From Nocardia rhamnosiphila NBRC 108938 (lineage in GTDB: Bacteria; Actinomycetota; Actinomycetes; Mycobacteriales; Mycobacteriaceae), in contig NZ_JOAJ01000003.1 in the NCBI RefSeq assembly GCF_000720425.1, positions 124,001 through 188,000 of the forward strand: a stretch of 64,000 nucleotides of DNA. The letters are read 5' to 3'. The notes under the pieces are model-generated. The model searched no databases. It was not told the DNA's origin and saw only the letters and a list, made by a program, of their open reading frames with translations. The position numbers and the translations under genes were made by a program. Below, one piece after another: positions 1 through 6,280 of the stretch (its first letter is position 1; every line of letters starts with the position of its first letter).

Positions 1-867
1 GATCCCGAAGGACTGGGTCAGTGTGAAGACTTCCTGCTCGAGTTCGAGATCGCGGAAGGCGTGCCCGGTCATCGAACCCTCGGTGGGCAGGTTGTCCAGA
101 TAGTGCGCGGACGCGTATTTGGCGGTCTTGAGCGCGAATTCGGCGCTGGTACCGCCGATCACCACGGCGAGGTGGTAGGGCGGGCAGGCCGCGGTGCCCA
201 GCGAGCGGATCTTCTCGTCGAGGAATTCCAGCATCCGGGTGGGGTTCAGGATGGCCTTGGTCTCCTGGTACAGGAACGACTTGTTGGCCGAACCCCCGCC
301 CTTGGCCATGTACAGGAACTTGTAGGACGGCTGCGCGGGATCGCCGGGCGTGGAGTACAGCTCGACCTGCGCGGGCAGGTTGGAGCCGGTGTTCTTCTCG
401 TCCCACATGGTGAGGGGCGCAAGCTGGGAATACCGCAGGTTCAGCTTCGTATAGGCGTCGAACACGCCGCGGCTGATCCACTCGGCATCGTCGGCACCGG
501 TGAGCACGCCCTCGGACTTCTTACCCATCACGATGGCGGTGCCGGTGTCCTGGCACATGGGCAGGATGCCGCCGGCCGAAATATTCACGTTCTTCAGCAG
601 GTCCAGCGCGACGAAACGGTCGTTACCGCTGGCCTCCGGGTCGTCGATGATCCGGCGCAGCTGGGCCAGATGCGCCGGCCGCAGGTAATGGCTGATGTCG
701 TGCATCGCCTCGGCGGTCAGCAGTCGCAGGACCTCGGGGTCGACCTGGAGGAAGGTCCGGCCGCCGGATTCGAAGGTGCTGACGCCCTCGGTGGTGAGCA
801 GCCGGTACCGGGTGTCGTCGGCGCCGATCGGGAGCAGGTCTGAATAACGGAACTCGGGCGCGGTCAC
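1..867 (-). CDS. fum: Fumarate hydratase class I (partial, C-terminus off the window)
   Basis: Iron-sulfur class I fumarase interconverting fumarate and malate in the TCA cycle. Only the N-terminal 289 residues lie here; the gene runs off the left edge. The translation carries the FumA/FumB-type stretches [26 protein letters not shown] and [20 protein letters not shown]. The first two cluster-ligand cysteines sit in the MCQDT and AACPP motifs; the third would be beyond the edge. Start chosen as GTG at 867 because AAAGGAG lies 8 nt upstream. An IdeR-like box is about 115 nt upstream, which suggests iron control of an oxygen-labile 4Fe-4S enzyme. Family assignment is firm; regulation is inferred. 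Confidence 0.93.
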   Translation of the reverse strand, partial: MTAPEFRYSDLLPIGADDTRYRLLTTEGVSTFESGGRTFLQVDPEVLRLLTAEAMHDISHYLRPAHLAQLRRIIDDPEASGNDRFVALDLLKNVNISAGGILPMCQDTGTAIVMGKKSEGVLTGADDAEWISRGVFDAYTKLNLRYSQLAPLTMWDEKNTGSNLPAQVELYSTPGDPAQPSYKFLYMAKGGGSANKSFLYQETKAILNPTRMLEFLDEKIRSLGTAACPPYHLAVVIGGTSAEFALKTAKYASAHYLDNLPTEGSMTGHAFRDLELEQEVFTLTQSFGI

Positions 868-979
868 CGATCGCACTCCTTTGGAGGTGGGCTGCGGGTC
901 GAACACGACGCAGCCGCCGGTGAAGGCCACTGCGCCGGGGTCTGGCACAGCGAGCCTAGCGACCGGCAGCCGCCCCACT

Positions 980-998
980 TGGAGTTAGGCAAACCTAA
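980..998. promoter_or_regulatory. IdeR/DtxR-like iron box upstream of the class I fumarase
   Basis: TTAGGCAAACCTAA at 985-998 matches 13 of 14 positions of the right part of the IdeR consensus TTAGGTTAGSCTAACCTAA. The five left-hand positions match 2 of 5, giving 15 of 19 overall. It lies between the fumarase start and the 3' end of mftD, so fumarase is the only gene it can face as a promoter-proximal site. It contrasts with the surrounding GC-rich sequence. Binding is inferred. Confidence 0.6.
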
Positions 999-1098
999 AT
1001 CGTAACCCGGCGGCCACTCCGGTGGGCGACCGTCCGAATCCGGCGCACGTTGCGCGGTGACGCATGGCCATCAGGCCACGAAACGCACAGCGACAGCG

Positions 1099-2316
1099 TT
1101 ACACCGCTTCCGTGGCCGATTCCGGGAGCCGGAGCTGCGCCGACGCGTCGACCCCCAACCGGCGCTCGAACCCCTCCGGGATCACGATATCGGACCGGTC
1201 CAGATCGGTGACCGTGGTCTTGCGGAGCCCGAGCAGGGCGGAATCTATTCCGCCGCGCAGGATATCGAGCACGTTCTCCACCCCGGCCTGCCCGTTGGCC
1301 GCCAGGCCCCACAGGTACGCGCGGCCGATCATCACCGCCCGCGCCCCGAGCGCCACGGCCTTCACCACATCGCTGCCGCGGCGGATCCCGCCGTCGAGCA
1401 GGATCTCGATCTCGTGGCCCACCGCATCCGCCACCACCGGGAGCGCGCGAATGGAGGCCGGGGTGCCGTCGAGGTTGTTCCCGCCGTGGTTGGACACCGA
1501 GATGGCGGCCACGCCGGCGTCGACCGCGCGCCGCGCGTCGTCCACCCGCATCACGCCTTTGAGCATGACCGGCCCGCCCCACTGTTCGCAGACCCAGGCG
1601 ACATCGGCCCAGTCCGGCGGCGGCGTACCCATCCACTCCCCGTAGGCGCCGAAGAATCCCGGCGCGGGCGCCTCACCCAGCGCCATATTGGGCGCGGTGA
1701 GGTCGGGCAGCGAACCCGACTTCAGGTAGCGGGTCAGCCAGCGTGGTTTGGCCACCACCTGCGGCGCGAAACCCGCCATCGTCTTCAGGTCCAGTTTCTC
1801 CGGGATCACCGGACTGCCCCAGTCGCGGCCGTGCGAGAACGACCAGTCGAGGGTGAGGATGAGGCCCACCGCGCCCGCCGCCTTCGCGCGCGCCATCCGG
1901 CCGGCGATATCGTCCTTGCTGCCGCACCAGTAGAGCTGGAAGAACGTGGCCGGGTTGGCGGCGACGACCTCCTCGACCGATTTGCTGGCGAACGAGGAGA
2001 GCCCCATGGCCGTACCGCGGGCCGCCGCGGCACGGGCCACCGCGACCTCACCGTCGGGATGTACGGCCTGGACGCCGGTGGGCGAGATGATCACCGGCAT
2101 GGAGATCCGCTGCCCCAGCACGGTGGTGGACTGGTCGCGGTCGCCGATGGGTCCGGCGACATGCGGGGCGAACCCGAGTTCACCGAAGGCGGCCTGGTTG
2201 TCGTCGATGGTCAGCCCGCGTTCCGAACCGGCCACCAGCGCGCCGTACACAGATTTCGGCAACCGTTTCTTCGCCCGCCGATGCGCCTCGGCGACAGTTT
2301 CGAACCACGGATTCAT
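1099..2316 (-). CDS. mftD: Mycofactocin biosynthesis FMN enzyme MftD (pre-mycofactocin synthase)
   Basis: A 405-aa member of the alpha-hydroxyacid dehydrogenase (LldD-like) FMN family, closest by eye to M. tuberculosis LldD1/Rv0694. In mycofactocin synthesis MftD deaminates the cyclised C-terminal Val-Tyr product to give the redox-active core. Diagnostic stretches are the N-terminal RAKKRLPKSVYGALVAGSE, the catalytic-His segment SVSNHGGNNLDGTPASIRAL, the FMN-phosphate segment LLDGGIRRGSDVVKAVALGA, and RGGIDSALLGL. ATG at 2316 is preferred over the in-frame codon at 2349 because GGAAAGGAT lies just upstream and homologues start here. Its start overlaps the mftE stop (ATGA), so the two are coupled. 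No mftA, mftB, mftC or mftF was found in the window. Confidence 0.9.
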   Translation of the reverse strand: MNPWFETVAEAHRRAKKRLPKSVYGALVAGSERGLTIDDNQAAFGELGFAPHVAGPIGDRDQSTTVLGQRISMPVIISPTGVQAVHPDGEVAVARAAAARGTAMGLSSFASKSVEEVVAANPATFFQLYWCGSKDDIAGRMARAKAAGAVGLILTLDWSFSHGRDWGSPVIPEKLDLKTMAGFAPQVVAKPRWLTRYLKSGSLPDLTAPNMALGEAPAPGFFGAYGEWMGTPPPDWADVAWVCEQWGGPVMLKGVMRVDDARRAVDAGVAAISVSNHGGNNLDGTPASIRALPVVADAVGHEIEILLDGGIRRGSDVVKAVALGARAVMIGRAYLWGLAANGQAGVENVLDILRGGIDSALLGLRKTTVTDLDRSDIVIPEGFERRLGVDASAQLRLPESATEAV

Positions 2317-3014
2317 GGTCGGATCCTTTCCACTGGTTCCGGCCACCACTGCCGGATCTGGTCGTACAACTGGGAGATGAGCAGGTCGAGCAGCCGGACC
2401 CCCTCGGCCGCGGTGGCACCGGTGGGATCGCCGAGCACACCGTTGGCGCTCACCGCCGCGACCCCACCGGCCCGCAGCCGCGGCAGGATTTCGGCGAGCG
2501 GCCGGGTATCACCGGGTTCGGCGCGGTCGGCGCGCACGCGGTCCGGGTCGAGCGCCAGCTGCAGCGAGGTTTCGGTCCGTCCGGCGTGCGCGTCGCCGTC
2601 GTGGCGCGGCAGGAACAGCCGGATATCGCGGGATTCGCGCCGCAGCAGATCCACTGCCCGGCGCAGCGCCTCGATATTGCCGCCGTGCCCGTTGACCAGC
2701 ACGATCCGCTCGAAAGTAGCGGTCGCCGAACGGCACAGTTCCACGATCAGCAGTTCCAGGGCCGCCAAGCCTATCGACAGCGTGCCGGGGAATCCGGCGT
2801 GCTCACCGCTGGCGCCGTAGGCGATCGCGGGGGCGACGAGCACATCGGGACGTCGCGCGGCCACACCCGCGCACAGTGCGGCGGCGAGATCGGTGTCGGT
2901 GGACAGCGGTAGGTGCGGTCCGTGTTGCTCGGTCGCGCCCACCGGCACCACCAGCACCGGCGCGGCGGCGCGTAGCGCGTCCACGTCGGGCGATGTGAGG
3001 TCCGCCACCATCAT
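2313..3014 (-). CDS. mftE: Mycofactocin peptidase MftE (creatininase family)
   Basis: A 233-aa creatinine amidohydrolase-fold metalloprotein. In the mycofactocin pathway MftE cleaves the modified MftA peptide to release the Val-Tyr-derived product. The metal-binding motif is clear: VGATEQHGPHLPLSTDTDLA (Glu, His and Asp ligands), followed by NGHGGN. It is first in the minus-strand pair mftE-mftD (4-nt overlap) and is divergent from the TetR gene at 3161. Two adjacent ATG codons (3014 and 3011) can start it. Without the mftD and mftR neighbours it would be called simply a creatininase-family protein. Confidence 0.87.
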   Translation of the reverse strand: MMVADLTSPDVDALRAAAPVLVVPVGATEQHGPHLPLSTDTDLAAALCAGVAARRPDVLVAPAIAYGASGEHAGFPGTLSIGLAALELLIVELCRSATATFERIVLVNGHGGNIEALRRAVDLLRRESRDIRLFLPRHDGDAHAGRTETSLQLALDPDRVRADRAEPGDTRPLAEILPRLRAGGVAAVSANGVLGDPTGATAAEGVRLLDLLISQLYDQIRQWWPEPVERIRP

Positions 3015-3028
3015 GGGCCGAGATTAAC

Positions 3029-3041
3029 GTCAGCCACTGAC
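3029..3041. promoter_or_regulatory. Inverted repeat in the mftE/mftR divergent region (candidate operator)
   Basis: GTCAG-CCA-CTGAC is a perfect 5-3-5 inverted repeat 15 nt upstream of mftE, inside an AT-richer stretch. In the 146-bp gap between divergent mftE and the TetR regulator it is a natural candidate binding site. There is no direct evidence of use. Confidence 0.4.
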
Positions 3042-3106
3042 ATAATCAATAGGCCCGCACCCGGGAGTGGCCCGCAGACTACGACTCCGACCCACCACCC
3101 GGAAGT

Positions 3107-3119
3107 GAGAGGTCCTCTC
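3107..3119. promoter_or_regulatory. 13-bp palindrome in the mftE/mftR divergent region (candidate operator)
   Basis: GAGAGG-T-CCTCTC is a perfect 6-1-6 palindrome 41 nt upstream of the mftR GTG. It is the second symmetric element in the same short divergent gap. Either this or the 3029-3041 repeat could be the MftR operator. Confidence 0.4.
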
Positions 3120-3160
3120 CCGGCGGACCCGAAAACATAGGGGTACCGTCCCCGAACACG

Positions 3161-3802
3161 GTGGCAGCAGCGCAGTATTACCGCGTGACACCACAGCACT
3201 CCCGCGGCCGACCGCGGGGAACCACCAAACGCGAGCTCGAGCTGATCGCGATGCGGTTGTTCAGTGAGCGGGGCTTCGACGAGACCACCGTGGAGCAGAT
3301 CGCCGCCGCGGCCGGGATCAGCGGTCGTACCTTCTTCCGTTACTTCCCGGGGAAGGCGGAAGTGCTCTGGTACTCGTTCGATGACGAGGTCACCGCGCTC
3401 CGTGCCGCGTTCGCCACCGTGCCCGATGCCGAACCCATGATGGCGGCGGTCCGGCGGGTGGTGGTGAACGCCAACCGGTACCGCGCCGAGGACGTCCCCG
3501 AATTGCGCATGCGGATGAAACTGGTCGCCGACGTGCCGGCACTGGCCGCCACCGCCGGCACCCATTACGACGCGTGGGAGCGGGCGGTGGGCGAGTTCGC
3601 CGCCGGCCGGCTCGGCGAACCCGCCGATTCGCTCGTCCCGATGGCGGTCGGCCGCACCACACTGGCCGCCGCCCGGGCGGCCTTCGACGCGTGGCTGGCC
3701 CGGGCGGACGCGGATCTCACCGTGTATCTCGATCGGGCACTGGCGGCGCTGGAGCGAGGTTTCGCCACCCCCGGCGCGACGCCGCTCACATCGGCGCGGT
3801 AG
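3161..3802 (+). CDS. mftR: TetR-family regulator, mycofactocin type (MftR)
   Basis: A 213-aa TetR repressor. The N-terminal helix-turn-helix spans about residues 20-66 (RELELIAMRLFSERGFDETT, then AAGISGRTFFRYFPGKAEVL), followed by a helical ligand domain ending in a long C-terminal helix. Its position divergent from mftE-mftD and its TFFRYFPGK-type recognition helix fit the mycofactocin regulator MftR, which responds to acyl-CoA in mycobacteria. No good Shine-Dalgarno precedes GTG 3161; the in-frame GTG at 3185 is an alternative. The TetR assignment is firm, and the MftR label rests mainly on context. Confidence 0.78.
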   Translation: MAAAQYYRVTPQHSRGRPRGTTKRELELIAMRLFSERGFDETTVEQIAAAAGISGRTFFRYFPGKAEVLWYSFDDEVTALRAAFATVPDAEPMMAAVRRVVVNANRYRAEDVPELRMRMKLVADVPALAATAGTHYDAWERAVGEFAAGRLGEPADSLVPMAVGRTTLAAARAAFDAWLARADADLTVYLDRALAALERGFATPGATPLTSAR

Positions 3803-3919
3803 AACCGGACCGGCAGGTTTCGCCAGTATGGGCGCGGGGGTATGACTAGGCTCGGTAACGGCACGACCGCCGGAAAATCTATGATGTACCCGACCGCCGT
3901 CGAAAGGGGCACAAGTTAC

Positions 3920-4822
3920 ATGTCCGAGGTGTCCATGGGCCTTTCGGCGGACTCATTGGCTGCGGGACCCGTAGACAATCTGCTTCCGCAGCTCGTCGAG
4001 CATCTGCGCCAGAACCGCACCGCGCTGCGTGAGGAGTGGGCCCGCCGGATCACCGAGGCGCGCCTGCTCACCGCGATGACGCCCGAGGAGGTCTTCTCCG
4101 AGGCGACGTCGGTCTACGACAATTACGTCGAGGTTCTGGAGACCGGTAGCGTCGAGGCGCTGCAGGCCTACGCCCGCGACCTCTCCGAGCGCATCATTCC
4201 GCGCGGGGTGGAGACCGACGAGGTCCTCGGCATGGTGCTGCTCCTGCGTGACGTACTGGCCCGTTCGCTGTTCGAGAAGTACCAGTCCAATTTCGAATTA
4301 CTGAACGCGGTACTCGACGCCTACGAGCCGGCGGCCAACCGGATCGCCAACACGGTGGGCGTCTCCTTCGTGCAGGAGCGCGAGCGCGTCATCCGGCAGC
4401 AGCAGGAAGCGATCCGCGAACTGTCCACCCCCGTGCTGCAGGTGCGCGAACAACTGCTGATCCTGCCGATAATCGGTGTCCTGGACAGTCAGCGGGCCCG
4501 GCAGCTCACCGAACAACTACTGCGCGCCATCCGCAACAATCGCGCCAAGGTCGTGGTCATCGATATCACCGGTGTGCCCGATATCGACTCCACGGTGGCC
4601 AACCACCTGGTCCAGACGGTCGACGCGTCGGGCCTGATGGGCGCCAGCGTCATCATGACCGGCCTGTCCTCGGAGATCGCGCTGACACTGGTCACCATCG
4701 GTTTGGACCTGTCGAAGATGAACGCGGTCGGCGATCTCCAGGGCGGTATCGAGGAAGCGGAGCGGTTACTGGGCTACGAAGTGTCCAGAGTGACCGAGCG
4801 CAGCGAACGCGATTCGCGCTGA
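3920..4822 (+). CDS. rsbR: RsbR-type stressosome protein (non-heme globin + STAS)
   Basis: A 300-aa protein with an N-terminal RsbR-type non-heme-globin helical domain (about residues 20-160), a linker helix (VQERERVIRQQQEAIRELST) and a C-terminal STAS domain (about 172-290). With RsbS such proteins build the stressosome that sequesters the RsbT kinase. The residue aligned with B. subtilis RsbRA Thr171 is Ser224 (in DIDST), and the Thr205 equivalent is retained as Thr256 (in EIALT). ATG 3920 was chosen because GAAAGGGG lies 13 nt upstream; the in-frame codon at 3842 has no such signal. First gene of a tightly packed rsb-type operon. Confidence 0.9.
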   Translation: MSEVSMGLSADSLAAGPVDNLLPQLVEHLRQNRTALREEWARRITEARLLTAMTPEEVFSEATSVYDNYVEVLETGSVEALQAYARDLSERIIPRGVETDEVLGMVLLLRDVLARSLFEKYQSNFELLNAVLDAYEPAANRIANTVGVSFVQERERVIRQQQEAIRELSTPVLQVREQLLILPIIGVLDSQRARQLTEQLLRAIRNNRAKVVVIDITGVPDIDSTVANHLVQTVDASGLMGASVIMTGLSSEIALTLVTIGLDLSKMNAVGDLQGGIEEAERLLGYEVSRVTERSERDSR

Positions 4823-4834
4823 CCGGAAACCACT

Positions 4835-5224
4835 ATGCCAGTACCGATACTCAAACAGGGCACCTATCTGATCGCGTCCGTGCAGTCGGCGCTGACCGAC
4901 GCCGATACCGAGCGGTTGCAGGACGACCTGATGAAGCAGGTCAGCAAATACCGCGCGCAGGGCATCATCGTCGACGTGACGGCCATCGATGTGATGGATT
5001 CCTTCGCGGCCAGATCACTGCGCACCATCGCGCACATGACCCAGCTGCGCGGTGCCGAAACCGTCATCGTGGGCCTGCAACCCGAGGTCGCGTTCGCCAT
5101 GGTGCAGCTCGGCCTCACCTTCGAGGACATGCACACCGCACTGGATCTCGAGGAGGGCCTGGCCTGGCTGAACCACAAGGCTTCGCGGCGCCAGCACCGA
5201 GATGGTCGTGACAGTGCCCGCTGA
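4835..5224 (+). CDS. rsbS: RsbS-type STAS protein, RsbT antagonist
   Basis: A 129-aa single STAS-domain protein. RsbS is the stressosome core that binds and inhibits RsbT until it is phosphorylated. The phosphorylatable serine is present as Ser56 in VMDSFAARS, aligning with the VDSFMAR motif of B. subtilis RsbS. It follows rsbR by 12 nt and overlaps rsbT by 23 nt. Length and motif order are typical, with a short charged C-terminal extension. Confidence 0.9.
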   Translation: MPVPILKQGTYLIASVQSALTDADTERLQDDLMKQVSKYRAQGIIVDVTAIDVMDSFAARSLRTIAHMTQLRGAETVIVGLQPEVAFAMVQLGLTFEDMHTALDLEEGLAWLNHKASRRQHRDGRDSAR

Positions 5225-5627
5225 ACAGGTGGTTATCGCGGTGAAGATGTCGAACGACATCGTGACCGCACGTCAGGCCGGGCGTGAGCTGGCCGAGGAA
5301 CTCGGCTTCACGCTCACCGACCGGACCATGATCTCCACGGCGATCTCGGAGGTCGCGCGGAATATCACCAGTTACGCCGGTAGCGGCGAGATCCGGCTGC
5401 AGGTCGACGAGCGCGACGGCCGCCGCGCCCTGGTGGTCCAGGCCAAGGATCAGGGTCCCGGGATCATCGATATCGCCCGGGCCATGGAGGACGGTTATTC
5501 GACCGGCCTGGGCCTGGGGCTCGGTCTCCCCGGTGCCAAACGGCTGATGGACGGTATGGCCATCGAATCCGCCCCCGGCCGAGGCACATTGGTGGAGATG
5601 TGGAAGTGGGTACCCCACGGTGCATGA
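5202..5627 (+). CDS. rsbT: RsbT-type serine kinase (switch kinase)
   Basis: A 141-aa GHKL-fold serine/threonine kinase. RsbT phosphorylates RsbS and RsbR, then is released to activate an RsbU-type phosphatase. Visible motifs are the N-box STAISEVARNI, the G1 box DQGPGI and the glycine-rich G2 segment TGLGLGLGLPGAKRLMD. ATG 5202 lies inside the end of rsbS; downstream GTG codons are possible alternatives. It overlaps the following rsbX-like gene by 8 nt. Confidence 0.91.
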   Translation: MVVTVPAEQVVIAVKMSNDIVTARQAGRELAEELGFTLTDRTMISTAISEVARNITSYAGSGEIRLQVDERDGRRALVVQAKDQGPGIIDIARAMEDGYSTGLGLGLGLPGAKRLMDGMAIESAPGRGTLVEMWKWVPHGA

Positions 5628-6264
5628 GGACGGGTACATCGGCCGGATCGAATGGGCGATGGCCGGCCGAGCCCTCCCCGGACAGGATGTGTCCGGGGAT
5701 CGGTGTGTCGTCCTGGACACCGGTACCGGCACCGTATTGTTCGCGGTACTCGACGGTCTCGGCCACGGGGCGGCCGCGGCCGCCGCGGTGGACCGCGCGA
5801 CCCGGGTACTCGCCGAGAACCGCGCCGAGCCGCTGGACGTGCTGATGGTGCTGTGCCATCGGGCCATGTCCGATACGCGTGGCGCCGCGGTCACCCTGGC
5901 TTTGTTCGGTGCGGAGGAAACGCAGTGGCTGGGTGTCGGGAATATCGATTCGATCGTGCTGACCGCGGGCCCTACCGGGCCGCAGGTCAGCGCCACCGCG
6001 CTACAGAGCGGGGGGATCGTCGGATACCGGCTGCCGTCCACCCTGCAGCCGCAGACCGTTCCGGTCCGGCCGGGCGATCTGCTGCTGATGTCCACCGACG
6101 GGGTGGAGGTGGAACCGGGCCAAGGTGTGGACCTCGCGAAATCCACCGCAGATATCGCCCAGGAGCTGCTGAGCCGGCACGCCAAGGACACCGACGACGC
6201 CCTGGTACTCGCGGCGCGGGTGCGGGGCGTGTCGAACGGAACCGCCCAGCGGGAAGCGTCGTGA
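5620..6264 (+). CDS. rsbX: RsbX-type PP2C phosphatase
   Basis: A 214-aa PP2C-family serine phosphatase. RsbX resets the stressosome by dephosphorylating RsbS and RsbR. Metal-site motifs are present: LFAVLDGLGHG near the N-terminus, LGVGN in the middle and LLMSTDGV toward the C-terminus. The GTG start at 5620 overlaps the end of rsbT, so translation is probably coupled. The small size and the position immediately after rsbT distinguish it from the larger RsbU-like phosphatase that follows 16 nt later. Confidence 0.82.
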   Translation: MHEDGYIGRIEWAMAGRALPGQDVSGDRCVVLDTGTGTVLFAVLDGLGHGAAAAAAVDRATRVLAENRAEPLDVLMVLCHRAMSDTRGAAVTLALFGAEETQWLGVGNIDSIVLTAGPTGPQVSATALQSGGIVGYRLPSTLQPQTVPVRPGDLLLMSTDGVEVEPGQGVDLAKSTADIAQELLSRHAKDTDDALVLAARVRGVSNGTAQREAS

Positions 6265-6280
6265 TCCGGCGAGGCCGGCA

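Noticed and set aside
3015..3160. Search for an mftA-type precursor in the mft gaps
   Set aside because: Neither this gap nor 868-1098 encodes an IDGMCGVY-like C-terminus on either strand.
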